From: Bog-950 sp046329495
GTDB lineage: Bacteria > Bacteroidota > Bacteroidia > Chitinophagales > LD1
Length of the DNA: 64,000 nt
Direction of reading: 5' to 3'
NCBI GenBank assembly: GCA_046329495.1
Contig: JAXLUO010000001.1
Span: 434,001 to 498,000, forward strand
The position numbers and the translations under genes are program-made. The notes under the pieces are model-generated. The model ran no database searches and was not told where the DNA came from. It saw only the letters and a program-made list of their open reading frames with translations. Each line of letters opens with the position of its first letter. Positions within the stretch are counted from its first letter, which is position 1. This document shows, piece by piece, positions 19,006 to 28,652 of the stretch.

Positions 19006-21840
19006 ATGAAAAAAGCAGGTTACCTGTTGTTACTATGTTGGTGTGTGGTGTTGCAGTTGCCTGCGCAAACCTTTGGCCTTAGCGGCAAGTTGATTGATAA
19101 GGATGACACTACTACCATAATAGGCGCTAACATTAAGCTTACCCAAATGCGCGACAGCACCCAATGGTATGGGGCTGTTACCGATATAGATGGCAACTTT
19201 ACTATTAGCAATATTGCCAAGGGCTTTTACAAACTGCGTATAACCTATGTGGGCAATGAGCCATTGGAACAAATGGTGCGCATGGATGCTGATAAAAACC
19301 TGGGCACCCTGCTAATGGCAAAAGGTGCCACCAACCTGCGCGGCATACAAATTACCGAGAATGCTGTACGGGTTGAGCAGAAGGGTGACACCAGCGAGTA
19401 CAATGCGAAGTCGTATAAAACGAACCCCGATGCCAATGCGGAGGACCTGGTAACCAAAATGCCCGGCATTACCAATGAAAACGGCACCATTAAAGCGCAT
19501 GGCGAGCAAGTAAAAAAAGTGACCATTGACGGTAAGGAGTACTTTGGCGATGATGCCTCAGCCGCTTTAAAGAACATACCGGCTGATGTGGTAGACCGCG
19601 TGCAGGTGTATGACCGTATGAATGACCAAAGCAGTTTTACAGGCTTTGATGACGGCAACAGCCAAAAGAGCATGAACATTGTTACCAAAGGTAATATGAA
19701 CAACGGCTGGTTTGGTAAGCTATATGCGGGTTACGGCTACTTATACGATCATCGTTTTTCGGCGGGTGGCAGCATTAACTGGTTTAATGGTAACCGCCGG
19801 CTTTCGTTCATCGGCTTATCCAACAACATCAATCAACAGAACTTTTCCTTCCAGGATATCCTTGGCTTAAACGGCCAGAGTGGTGGCGGTGGAGGTAGAA
19901 TGGGTGGTGGTGGCTTTCGCCGTGGCGGTGGCCCTCCGGGGAACTCAACCATCGATAACTTTATGGTGGGTCAGCAAGGCGGTATTTCAACCACGCACAG
20001 CGCGGGTTTTAATTACAGCGATGTGTGGGGCAAAAAGAAGAATGTAAAGTTTACAGGCAGCTACTTCTTTAACCTGGCTGACAACAACAGCAACAGCACC
20101 TTACAACGCCGCTATTTTAATGCGGGTGATAGTTCTACCACTTATAATGAAAGCAATAGCAACAACTCGCGCAACATTAACCACCGGATTAATATGCGTA
20201 TTGAGTGGGCTATTGACAGTATGAACAACCTGATTTTTACACCCAAGTTCAGTACGCAATTCAACAACCAAACCAATAACATTTTGGGACAAAACAGTAT
20301 AGGAAGTGAACTACTGAGCGGCACTTCGAGCCTCTATAATTCAAAGAACACGGGTTATAATACAAGCGGCGACCTGTTGTGGCAACACCGCTTTAAAAAG
20401 CAATACCGCACCTTACAAATCAGCGCCGGAACAACTATCAGCATTAAGAATGGCACTACCTCGCAGTTAGCGCAAAACAGTTTTTCATCGGGCAGCGATT
20501 CTTCTACACTTAACCAGCATGGCAACAACCTGAGCAATAGCTATACGCTAAACGGCAACATTGCCTACACCGAACCTGCCGGCAAAACAGGTATGATACA
20601 AATTAGCTATGTGCCATCGTATACATGGAACATTGCTGATAAGCAAACCTATAATTACGATTCAACTACTGCTGATTATACGCGCCGCGATACTTTACTA
20701 TCGAATAAATATGATAACCAGTATATGAAACAGAACGGTGGCCTTAGCTATCGGTTTAAGCAAAAGGACTTTAACTTTATGCTGGGCATAAACGCACAAT
20801 ATGCATTACTGACCGGCAAGAGTGAATTCCCCTATGCTTATAACACCAACCGTTGGTTCTTTAACGTGTTGCCAACGGCACAGTTTACTTACAAGTTTAA
20901 AAACAACAGCAATCTTCGCATCTTCTACCGCACTTCTACCGCAGCGCCAACTATTGCGCAATTGCAGAATGTGATAGACAACAGCAATCCGCTTTTATTA
21001 AGCACCGGCAATCCTAATCTAAAACAAACCTATACGCACTTTGGTATGATCCGTTATGGATTAACCAATGTTAAAAAGGGTAGCAACTTCTTTGCCTTTA
21101 CTTCGGTTAACTATACGCAGAACTACGTGGCTAATTCAACGCTTATTGCTACCACCGATACACTTATTAATAACAGCGTGATGTTGTATAAAGGTTCGCA
21201 GTTAACGATGCCTACCAATGTTAATGGCAGCCTGAACGTAAACAGCTTCTTTAACTATGGCCTGCCTATCAACAAAATTAAGTGCAACATCAACTTTAAC
21301 ACGGGCTTAAGCTATACGCGTACGCCCAGCTTTATTAATACACGCAAAAACTGGTCGAACACGTATGGTGTAAACGGTGGAGTAACGCTTAGCAGCAACA
21401 TAAGCGATAAAATTGATTTTACGCTGAGCTACATGGGCACTTACAACATTGTAAAAAATACGCTGCAAACCAGCAGCGACAACAACTACTACACGCACAA
21501 TGCCAGCCTGCGCTTTAACTGGCTATTCTGGAAAGGGTTTGTGTTTAACACCACGCTACAGAATACCTTGTATGCCGGTATTTCGCAGGGGTATAACCAA
21601 AACGTTTTCCAGTGGAATGCTTCCCTGGGTTACAAGTTCCTGAAGGATAAGAGCCTGGAAGTAAAATTCGGGGCTTACGATATCCTTAACCAGAACACCG
21701 GCATCAGCCGTACCGTTACCGAAACCTATGTAGAGGATTCGCAAACGCAGGTGTTAAAACGTTACCTGATGCTTACCGTTACCTATACCCTTAAGGTTTT
21801 TAAGAAACCGGAGGATGCAGGAAAAGGGAAGAACTTTTAA
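19006..21840 (+). CDS. TonB-dependent receptor-like outer-membrane protein
   Basis: A 944-residue outer-membrane protein with a signal peptide (about 21 residues, ...LQLPA-Q), a CarboxypepD_reg-like domain (24-105: SGKLIDKDDTTTIIGANI), a plug-like region (about 110-225, DLVTKMPGI and VTIDGKEYFGDD) and a long C-terminal beta-barrel of the outer-membrane beta-barrel type common in Bacteroidota. A Gly-rich loop lies near 298-312 (SGGGGGRMGGGG). Such proteins import or bind nutrients with TonB energy, but no TonB box is obvious and there is no SusD partner next door, so the ligand is unknown. Confidence 0.92.
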   Translation: MKKAGYLLLLCWCVVLQLPAQTFGLSGKLIDKDDTTTIIGANIKLTQMRDSTQWYGAVTDIDGNFTISNIAKGFYKLRITYVGNEPLEQMVRMDADKNLGTLLMAKGATNLRGIQITENAVRVEQKGDTSEYNAKSYKTNPDANAEDLVTKMPGITNENGTIKAHGEQVKKVTIDGKEYFGDDASAALKNIPADVVDRVQVYDRMNDQSSFTGFDDGNSQKSMNIVTKGNMNNGWFGKLYAGYGYLYDHRFSAGGSINWFNGNRRLSFIGLSNNINQQNFSFQDILGLNGQSGGGGGRMGGGGFRRGGGPPGNSTIDNFMVGQQGGISTTHSAGFNYSDVWGKKKNVKFTGSYFFNLADNNSNSTLQRRYFNAGDSSTTYNESNSNNSRNINHRINMRIEWAIDSMNNLIFTPKFSTQFNNQTNNILGQNSIGSELLSGTSSLYNSKNTGYNTSGDLLWQHRFKKQYRTLQISAGTTISIKNGTTSQLAQNSFSSGSDSSTLNQHGNNLSNSYTLNGNIAYTEPAGKTGMIQISYVPSYTWNIADKQTYNYDSTTADYTRRDTLLSNKYDNQYMKQNGGLSYRFKQKDFNFMLGINAQYALLTGKSEFPYAYNTNRWFFNVLPTAQFTYKFKNNSNLRIFYRTSTAAPTIAQLQNVIDNSNPLLLSTGNPNLKQTYTHFGMIRYGLTNVKKGSNFFAFTSVNYTQNYVANSTLIATTDTLINNSVMLYKGSQLTMPTNVNGSLNVNSFFNYGLPINKIKCNINFNTGLSYTRTPSFINTRKNWSNTYGVNGGVTLSSNISDKIDFTLSYMGTYNIVKNTLQTSSDNNYYTHNASLRFNWLFWKGFVFNTTLQNTLYAGISQGYNQNVFQWNASLGYKFLKDKSLEVKFGAYDILNQNTGISRTVTETYVEDSQTQVLKRYLMLTVTYTLKVFKKPEDAGKGKNF

Positions 21841-21878
21841 CGGGGAAAGGTTCGCGGTTCACCGTTCACGGCGACTTT

Positions 21879-22110
21879 ATAATAGAACACTGATGAACAC
21901 TGATTTTTATGATTTACTCAGTTTTATTGGGTTTAGGCAGTTCTTACTCTGAAAAAGGTTACAAAAGGTTACATTGAAATTTAGGGTTACAGTTATCGAA
22001 CTCAAATAGAACGCTCCCTTCGACAGGCTCAGGGTGACAACACACTGATTTTTATGATTTACGCAGTATTTGGGGTTAAGGCCAGCTGCAATCAGTAAAA
22101 AGGTTACACT
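21879..22110. repeat. Scattered intergenic repeat fragments
   Basis: The 1.58-kb gap 21841-23422 holds no convincing gene. This part has two copies of TGATTTTTATGATTTA (near 21902 and 22050), two GGTTAC-rich stretches (AAAAAGGTTACAAAAGG near 21954, related to one near 52167), GTTCACGGCGA, and ACACTGATGAACACTGAT, whose inverted relative CTGTGTTCATCAGCGTTC lies near 26424. They look like decayed dispersed repeats. Confidence 0.55.
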
Positions 22111-22365
22111 TAATTAGTTTTGAGTTAGGGGTGCTGAGTTATGAGTTCACTGTTCCTTAAATACTCTGGACCGTCTGTGGGGCCATAGACGGTGGCGCTA
22201 TGTTTTAGGGATCAAAAAACAGAGGGTTATCCACACTGCTTGTGCATGCTTGTGCAAGTTTTTGCTTGTGCACAAGTTACAGAAATTTTCATGTGATGAT
22301 TTTTTGTGTTAAATCCATCAAAAACGAATGGGTTTACACAAAGGCGCGAAGAAGGCGAGGCATTG

Positions 22366-22568
22366 AACTTTACACTCCTTTACACATTAAAAAGTTCACG
22401 GTTCACGGTTCTCTGTTCACGGCGATTGATTGGAAGTATGGAATGGCCAGTCCAATCACACTCTAACTTTACACTCCTTTACACTTTTTTGAAGCGGATA
22501 GCAGAAGACAGAGATCAGAAATCAGACAAGCTGGCGCATTAGCCTTTCAACTTTACACTCCTTTACAC
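22366..22568 (+). repeat. Three direct copies of a 20-bp repeat
   Basis: AACTTTACACTCCTTTACAC occurs exactly at 22366-22385, 22465-22484 and 22549-22568, spaced by 79 and 64 bases of dissimilar sequence. Related GTTCACGGTTCACGG runs lie between copies one and two. The spacers differ, so it is not a CRISPR array. Confidence 0.75.
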
Positions 22569-22961
22569 TTTTCGGTGCCTTTGGAAACCTGTTGTATTAC
22601 GAAAGTTTCCATTTGTGCAGATTTGTGCAGTTGATTTTGCGTGCACAAATTGCCAAAAGAATAATATGTGTCTGGACTGGCATAGTGGTGACGTGCTTGG
22701 TGCTCGTTGGGAGGCACACGTCCGATGGGACATGGAGAAGCCTTTCGCCCGGCGCTATTTTTCCTGCGGTTTAGTGGTTCATAAGTATGTCAAGGAACTA
22801 TGGTGTTGTAAAGATATAATAAAAGACGTTTTGTTTCTTATTTAGTTGCTTTATTAACAAAATATTTTTGCCCCTAAGGCAAAAGACTACAAATACATAG
22901 CCACTAAGACGCGAAGACACAAAGTTGCACGAAGGGGGGGCGGAGAGAATAATAACATGAA

Positions 22962-23278
22962 GGCAAAATTTATCGCCGCAAAGGCACTAAGCATATAAGG
23001 TGTGGGTGTTAGGATGTTTGCCAGGGTAGGTGTGCCGACCCCCTCCAAAAAAGCAAGCGCCGCGCTATGGCTTTGCTACCCACTAACTCCCTAAAGGGAG
23101 AACCGCTACACAAGGCTACCCACCACTTGCTTTTTCTCGTCCCCCTTGACGACGAAAGCTCTGCTCATTGCTTCGCTACCCACTAACTCCCTAAAGGGAG
23201 AACCGCCACGCAGGGCTTCGCGCTGACATTTGTTTGCTTAAAGTGATTGCAGTTGGAAAGGAATTATCTAGCCCTACG
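22962..23278 (+). repeat. Dispersed repeat, copy A (long form)
   Basis: It begins GGCAAAATTTATCGCC, runs through GTGTTAGGATGTTTGCC, GTAGGTGTGCCGACCCCCTCC and two hairpins ACTCCCTAAAGGGAGAACC, and ends GCAGTTGGAAAGGAATTA. Copies B and C with the same order of blocks lie right of the lipoprotein gene at 23423, in the same orientation. Confidence 0.75.
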
Positions 23279-23422
23279 TAGTAGGGATGGTGCTTGTTAG
23301 TGGCACAGCTTGGTTAATTTCTACGGGATGCTATAACACCAGCAATGGCAAAAGTGTAGCAGGTTTTAAGGATTAAGACAATATCGATTCACCTGCCGGC
23401 GTTTAATGTAACCTGCTAACCT

Positions 23423-24130
23423 ATGCCTAAGACCCTTTATCTGCTATTAATCGGTTTTGCCTTATTGGTATCCTGCAACAGTAAGTTGCAAACTGTTGCT
23501 GCGCAGTCAGCGCAACCTTTGCCTAACTACGATACGTTGAAGGCCAATATAAGACAACAGCAAGCCGCTATCCGCGCAGCGTATTTGCAGGCCGATACGA
23601 TTATGCGGGATTCGCTCGTAACCGTTACACAGCAGTATCTGCTACGCATTATTACTACCGATCTGTTTCAGCAATGGTATAACACCCCCTGGGATTTTAA
23701 TGGCATTACCAACACACCCGGCAAAGGCAAGCTGGCTTGCGGTTATTTCGTAACGTCTGTTTTGGCTGATGCAGGCTTTAACATACCTCGACTGGCCTGG
23801 GCACAATTGGCCTCCGAAACCATGATCAAAAAACTGAATCCTGCGGTTAAGAAGTTCTCTAACAAAACCATTGAAGAGTTTGAAGCCTATGTTAAAAGTA
23901 AATCCGACGGGTTGTATATCGTTGGGCTGGATTGTCATGTTGGTTTTGTAAGTAAGGTAAAAGGCAAACTGTTGTTTACGCACAGCAGTTATTACCAGCC
24001 TGACATCGGCGTAATGAGTGAAGAGCTACAGGGGCATAATCCGTTGAACGACTCTAAATACCGTGTACTGGGGCCTATGCTACATCGCGAAATGGTGGTG
24101 AATTGGATTATGGGAAATAAGTATCAGTAG
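23423..24130 (+). CDS. Lipoprotein with a papain/NlpC-like Cys-His arrangement
   Basis: A 235-residue protein with a lipobox (ALLVSC, Cys19). After a helical region it has TPWDFNGITNTPGKGKLACGYFVTSVL (written here in parts: TPWDFNG at about 91, then LACGYFV with Cys106 at the start of a helix), a later DCHVGFV with His172 on a strand, and FTHSSYYQP with His187. A nucleophile Cys at a helix start followed by a strand His is the signature order of NlpC/P60, CHAP and related cysteine peptidases, so a cell-wall or peptide hydrolase is possible, but the family is not certain. It is bracketed by direct copies of a dispersed repeat (A left; B and C right) and has no operon partner. Confidence 0.75.
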   Translation: MPKTLYLLLIGFALLVSCNSKLQTVAAQSAQPLPNYDTLKANIRQQQAAIRAAYLQADTIMRDSLVTVTQQYLLRIITTDLFQQWYNTPWDFNGITNTPGKGKLACGYFVTSVLADAGFNIPRLAWAQLASETMIKKLNPAVKKFSNKTIEEFEAYVKSKSDGLYIVGLDCHVGFVSKVKGKLLFTHSSYYQPDIGVMSEELQGHNPLNDSKYRVLGPMLHREMVVNWIMGNKYQ

Positions 24131-24134
24131 TTAC

Positions 24135-24287
24135 GGCAAAATTTATTGCTACAGAGGCACGAAGCATATAAGGCGTGGGTGTTAGGATGCTTGTTCAGGG
24201 TAGGTGTGCCGACCCCCTCCGAAAAAGCAAGGCTTTGCTGCCCACTAACTCCCTAAAGGGAGAACCGCAACGCAGGGCTCCGCGCTA
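24135..24287 (+). repeat. Dispersed repeat, copy B (short form)
   Basis: It shares the first two thirds of copy A (GGCAAAATTTATTGC ... GTGTTAGGATGCTTG ... GTGCCGACCCCCTCC ... ACTCCCTAAAGGGAGAACC) and stops at CGCGCTATAA, directly before copy C. It starts 4 bases after the stop of the Cys-His lipoprotein gene. Confidence 0.75.
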
Positions 24288-24291
24288 TAAG

Positions 24292-24535
24292 GGCAAAATT
24301 TATCGCCACAAAGGCACTAAGAATATAAGGAGTGGGTGTTAGGATGCTTGTTCAGGGTAGGTGTGCCGACCCCCTCCGAAAAAGCAAGCGCCTTTTGGTT
24401 AAGCCTTTATAGCAATAATTTGTTAGGCGCTGGCTTTTTCTCGTCCCCCTTAGCGACGCAAAAAAATGGCATTGCAAAGGGGGACAATTTATTTGCTTAT
24501 GGTAATTGCAGTAGGAAAGGAATTAACGGGCCCTA
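24292..24535 (+). repeat. Dispersed repeat, copy C
   Basis: It has the same head as A and B, lacks the ACTCCCTAAAGGGAG hairpin, but keeps the CTCGTCCCCCTT block and the tail GCAGTAGGAAAGGAATTA that ends copy A. B and C fill almost the whole 482-base gap between the lipoprotein gene and the next gene. Confidence 0.75.
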
Positions 24536-24612
24536 AGTGGCAGATTTTGTGCTGATAGTGGATGACGCTGCGCTGCTATTTTTTAGGTTGGCTATTATAT
24601 CAACAAGGAAGC

Positions 24613-25371
24613 CTAATAGATCAAATCCTTACAGCGATATTTTTTGACGGGCATATTGGGCTTTGTTACGCTCAGCCATAGTTCCTCGCCATTGTTTTTA
24701 CCACAAGTAAGTTTGTTATAAATTTTATATGTGGCGGTGCCTTCTATAAAGGCATAGGTATAGAGGCCTAAACTACCCAAACCGCCAGAAGCAGCGTTTG
24801 TATAGGCCATTACTGTGGGCTTTTGAAGCATACTTTTATTTCGCTCCCAAAGGGTGAGCCGCATGCCGGCTTCCGTCATGTCCAAACGCAGCAGGAACGA
24901 ATCTGTTGAACAACGAACATTGTTTTGTAAAATGCTTCTAAGTTTAGGATACAGATGAAGGGTATCCTCCACTACCCAAGCTGCCCGTTCTGCCGGCAGG
25001 TTGTGCGTAGAAATTAACACTGTTTGGATTGTGCCTTCATCGCATAGGGTAAATAATCCTAAGAGATAAAGATGACCACCTAAAAAATACAAGGTAGTGT
25101 CGTTAATACTCACCTTGCTTTTTTTAAAGACTATAGAAAGAGAGTCGAAAAACGGTTTGTAATCATGTACAAATTCAGCCTTGTTGCTGATCAATTTAAA
25201 ATATCCGTTTCTGAACGGGTAAGGCATCAGGTTTGCCAGACTGTCTATCTCATTTTCTTCAATTAAGTTTATTATGCGCTGACTTTTCTGCAGGATGCTT
25301 TTAGGATATGGAGCTTGCCCTCTGCAACAGATTGCGGCAAATAGCACAACACAAATCAACAAAATGCGCAT
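24613..25371 (-). CDS. Exported protein of unknown function
   Basis: A 252-residue protein with a signal peptide (MRILLICVVLFAAICC, cleavage near RG-Q). The frame is open further upstream to 25494, but that extension would overlap the divergent gene and destroy the signal peptide, so the ATG at 25371 is preferred. The mature part is alpha/beta with no recognised motif; two Cys near the C-terminus (LTCGKNNG, KYRCKDL) might form a disulfide. It is divergent from the DNRLRE/T9SS gene. Confidence 0.65.
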   Translation of the reverse strand: MRILLICVVLFAAICCRGQAPYPKSILQKSQRIINLIEENEIDSLANLMPYPFRNGYFKLISNKAEFVHDYKPFFDSLSIVFKKSKVSINDTTLYFLGGHLYLLGLFTLCDEGTIQTVLISTHNLPAERAAWVVEDTLHLYPKLRSILQNNVRCSTDSFLLRLDMTEAGMRLTLWERNKSMLQKPTVMAYTNAASGGLGSLGLYTYAFIEGTATYKIYNKLTCGKNNGEELWLSVTKPNMPVKKYRCKDLIY

Positions 25372-25476
25372 TCTATCGGGTTTGACGCCTAATTTACAAC
25401 ATTGTTTTACATCGCAGTAAAATTTACAACTAAATGACATATTAAGTTTTGGGCTTGCTATTTTAGTGGTCTGACT

Positions 25477-26379
25477 ATGAAAGCCGTAAAGCATCTGCTA
25501 TTAGTTTTATCATTGTTTTTATTGACCCCCACAAATGCGCAGGTAATTATTCAGCCCGACGGCAATGGCGGAAAGGACGCTTACATTGATACATTTTACA
25601 CGCTTAACCCGGGGAGCAATTTTATAAACCACGGCAATTACTTCGCCCTGGGATTGGGCGTGGATGAATGCTATCCGGACGGTTTTAATGAACTTTGTTG
25701 GAAACGGATTTTAATTGGTTTTGATCTAAGTAGCCTTAATGGCGATACTTCCTTTAGTCGTGCACAATTGGTGCTTCATACTTATGCTATCAATCCAAGT
25801 CCTGTAATTGACTCTACGGTTTTCCGAATCTTGCGGATTATCCAGCCCTGGAAGGAAGACTCGGTTTTATGGGCCAATCAGCCGGCAGTTGACTCCTCTC
25901 TTTCGCAGACATTTACCATCAAACCCGGAATGAGTGATTCGATAAGTATAAATATTGCGGAATTACTTAGGGCGCAATTGACAACTCCGGCAACTTCCTT
26001 CGGATTTCTGTTAAGCTATACGATTGCTAACAGGTTAGGTAGCATTGCTGCTTATGCCAGCGAAAATGAAACAGCGGAACTGCGGCCGAAACTGGTAGTT
26101 GATTACCGCCCTACGGCTGTAAGCGGCGATGATGAACCGACGAAAATTAATGTATATCCCAATCCATTCAATGAGGAGTTAACAATTGCTACTCTGGGAA
26201 CGTTTACAACCGAGACCATGATAACCCTAAAAAATATATTGGGAGAGATCGTCTTTAGTGCATCGCGAGGGACTGAAGTAAGCACTACCTGGTCCACAAA
26301 CCAATTACCATCAGGCGTTTACTTTTTGGAAATAGCTGAGAATGGCTTTAAAGCTATACATAGACTAATAAAGCAGTAG
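25477..26379 (+). CDS. T9SS-secreted DNRLRE-domain protein
   Basis: A 300-residue protein with a signal peptide (LLLVLSLFLLTPTNA-Q), a DNRLRE-type beta-sandwich (about 25-212; here DAYIDTFYTLNPGSN, RILIGFDLSSL, ENETAELRPKLVVDYRP), and a T9SS C-terminal sorting domain (INVYPNPFNEEL ... LPSGVYFLEIAENG ... HRLIKQ). DNRLRE domains are usually parts of surface or secreted proteins and are thought to be structural or binding modules. TATTTTAG about 15 bases upstream may be a weak -7 element. Confidence 0.9.
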   Translation: MKAVKHLLLVLSLFLLTPTNAQVIIQPDGNGGKDAYIDTFYTLNPGSNFINHGNYFALGLGVDECYPDGFNELCWKRILIGFDLSSLNGDTSFSRAQLVLHTYAINPSPVIDSTVFRILRIIQPWKEDSVLWANQPAVDSSLSQTFTIKPGMSDSISINIAELLRAQLTTPATSFGFLLSYTIANRLGSIAAYASENETAELRPKLVVDYRPTAVSGDDEPTKINVYPNPFNEELTIATLGTFTTETMITLKNILGEIVFSASRGTEVSTTWSTNQLPSGVYFLEIAENGFKAIHRLIKQ

Positions 26380-26423
26380 AGCATAAATTCTGCCTTCTAA
26401 AATCATAATTCCTCCTATCCATC

Positions 26424-26448
26424 TGTGTTCATCAGCGTTCTATAAGGC
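26424..26448 (-). repeat. Inverted relative of the 21.88-kb repeat
   Basis: CTGTGTTCATCAGCGTTCTA is, with one or two differences, the reverse complement of the TAGAACACTGATGAACACTG stretch near 21885. It lies in the gap before the M43 protease gene. Confidence 0.5.
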
Positions 26449-26476
26449 CCCCCCTCGGCACTCTCGGGCATTCTGC

Positions 26477-26484
26477 TACTTTTG
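26477..26484 (+). promoter_or_regulatory. -7 promoter element TACTTTTG
   Basis: A perfect TAnnTTTG match 24 bases before the ATG of the metalloprotease gene at 26509. Confidence 0.5.
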
Positions 26485-26508
26485 ACACACTAATTGAATG
26501 CGATAACC

Positions 26509-28581
26509 ATGAAGTTTGTTTTATCTGTTGCAGTAGCCCTGGTGCTGTGTGTAGGAAATGTGCTGGCTCAGCAACCTGAGCATTGCGGTGCCGATAAGCA
26601 CCTGCGTACTTTTTTGGCTGACCCCGCTAATCTGGCCCGTTTTGAGCAGGGCTGGCAGGAAATAGAAAGCTACAACAATAGCCCTGCTGCCAATCAATCG
26701 CGCAGTGTTATCATAACCATACCGGTTGTGTTTCACGTAATACATAGCGGACAAGCTGTAGGTACCGGTTTAAATATTAGCGATGCGCAGATACAATCGC
26801 AGATTGATGTGCTGAACGAATGCTACCGCAAACGCAATGCTGATACCGCCTTAGTGCCATCGTGGTTTAAGAGCCGTATTGCGGATATTGAAGTAGAGTT
26901 TTGCCTGGCCCGCCGCGACCCGAATGGTAACCCCAGCACCGGTATTACCCGCCATAATTTCCCGAATGCATCGAACAATTTCGACACCAACATTAAGCCG
27001 GTTACCCAATGGAACCCTGCTTATTATATGAACGTTTGGACGACGGTATTAAACGGTCAGATTTTGGGTTATGCCACTTTTCCGAATGGTGGTCCGCTGA
27101 ACGAAGATGGTATAGTGCTGGATTACCGCTATGTAGGCAAGGCGCCGGCTAATCCCTTTCCAAGCAACTACACCCTGGGTAAAACCTGTGTGCACGAGGC
27201 CGGCCACTGGCTGGGCTTGTTCCACACCTTTCAGGATAGCTGTAGCGGCACCGACCCACTTACCTGCAATATATTTGGCGACCGTGTTTGCGATACGCCG
27301 CCAACCAAGGAAGCCAATTATGGTTCACCCAGCTTAAACCAGAATACCTGCACCGAAACACCTGTGGATGAACTGGACATGTGGATGGATTACATGGATT
27401 ATGTGAACGACGAGAACCTGCAAATGTTTACTACCGGCCAGAAGGATATCATTCGTGGTGTGTTGAACACCAGCCGCCTAAGCATTCAATTAAGCCTGGG
27501 CTGTACGGATACTACTACCGCCTTTAGTTATTCGGGCACAGTAGTAGATGAAGCTACCAATCAACCCGTGGCCAATGCCAAGGTATTATTGGATGGATCG
27601 CAGGATTATGAAACGACTGCTGATGCAAACGGCAACTTTACCCTTACAGGGGTGTACGAAGGTCCATACGATATTTATGCCGGCAAGTGGGGCTATAGAA
27701 CCAAGCAATATAAAGTGAATGAAGTACTAATTGCCGGTTCGCCCGCAGCTACCATTCCCATTCAGAACCATCATTATTACGATGACTTTTTGATGAACTT
27801 TAACTGGCAGGTTTCATCCACAGCCAGTAGCGGACAGTGGGTACGCGATGTGCCACAAGGTACGTATTACCAAAGCGCCGCCTGCAACCCATCGCAGGAT
27901 TATCAGAGTGATTACGGTAACAAGTGCTACGTAACAGGCAATGGCACAACCTTGCCAAGCGGCAATGATGTTGATGCAGGTACAGTAACGCTAACTTCTC
28001 CGCAATTTGATTTAAGCGGTTATACCGATCCGTATATCCGGTATAAGCGTTGGTTTTACGATGGGTCGGAAAGCGGTTCGCAGCCGGATGATAATATGCG
28101 CTTTCGCTTAAACAACGGCAGCTCGACCGTGGTAGTGGAGAATGTAACGACCACTGATAATGCGTGGACAGCCAAAGAATTCCGTATTGCTGATTTTGTA
28201 CAGCCATCGGCTACCATGCGTTTTATAGTTGATGTTAGCGACCTGGCAACTGGTAACACGAATATTGTAGAAGGCGGGCTTGATATGTTTGAAGTGCTGG
28301 AAGCCGGCGCCCTGGGTGTAAATGAAACAAAGACGCTGGAAGGTGTTCAACTGTATCCGAACCCCGGTACAGGCTTGTTACATATTGCCTTGCCGGCGCA
28401 GCAGTTGGTAAACATCCGCATTACCAATATGGTAGGTGCTTTGGTTACCGAACTGCCGCAACAACAAACTAACGGCCAGGCGTTGCAGGTTGATTTAAGT
28501 GCACAACCGCAGGGTATTTACTTTGTAACCGTTAGCAACGGCGATTCTGAAAAAACTTTAAAATTCTGTTTACAGCGCTAA
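26509..28581 (+). CDS. T9SS-secreted M43-family (pappalysin-like) zinc metalloprotease
   Basis: A 690-residue secreted endopeptidase. It has a signal peptide (KFVLSVAVALVLCVGNVLA-Q) and an M43 catalytic domain (about 65-330) with the metzincin zinc motif HEAGHWLGLFH (His229, Glu230, His233, His239) and the Met-turn in MDYMDY. Next come a CarboxypepD_reg-like domain (about 345-420: SGTVVDEATNQPVANAKV), a beta-sandwich (430-600) and a T9SS sorting domain (LEGVQLYPNPGTGLL ... PQGIYFVTVSNG). I chose the ATG at 26509; a TTG 15 bases upstream adds five residues before the signal peptide. The substrate is unknown; members usually degrade extracellular proteins. Confidence 0.94.
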   Translation: MKFVLSVAVALVLCVGNVLAQQPEHCGADKHLRTFLADPANLARFEQGWQEIESYNNSPAANQSRSVIITIPVVFHVIHSGQAVGTGLNISDAQIQSQIDVLNECYRKRNADTALVPSWFKSRIADIEVEFCLARRDPNGNPSTGITRHNFPNASNNFDTNIKPVTQWNPAYYMNVWTTVLNGQILGYATFPNGGPLNEDGIVLDYRYVGKAPANPFPSNYTLGKTCVHEAGHWLGLFHTFQDSCSGTDPLTCNIFGDRVCDTPPTKEANYGSPSLNQNTCTETPVDELDMWMDYMDYVNDENLQMFTTGQKDIIRGVLNTSRLSIQLSLGCTDTTTAFSYSGTVVDEATNQPVANAKVLLDGSQDYETTADANGNFTLTGVYEGPYDIYAGKWGYRTKQYKVNEVLIAGSPAATIPIQNHHYYDDFLMNFNWQVSSTASSGQWVRDVPQGTYYQSAACNPSQDYQSDYGNKCYVTGNGTTLPSGNDVDAGTVTLTSPQFDLSGYTDPYIRYKRWFYDGSESGSQPDDNMRFRLNNGSSTVVVENVTTTDNAWTAKEFRIADFVQPSATMRFIVDVSDLATGNTNIVEGGLDMFEVLEAGALGVNETKTLEGVQLYPNPGTGLLHIALPAQQLVNIRITNMVGALVTELPQQQTNGQALQVDLSAQPQGIYFVTVSNGDSEKTLKFCLQR

Positions 28582-28652
28582 ACTTTTTGATTTTGCCTCC
28601 ATCCAATAACTTAATTGGCATTGTAATTGGATAGCAACCTAAAAACCCGGCA

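Noticed and set aside
22366..22568. CRISPR-like array of three 20-bp repeats
   Set aside because: Only three copies, spacer lengths 79 and 64 bases, flanking similarity outside the repeat and no cas genes nearby.
22242..22845. Short open frames in the repeat-rich gap
   Set aside because: They run through the repeats, have biased unusual composition and no recognisable domain or start signal.
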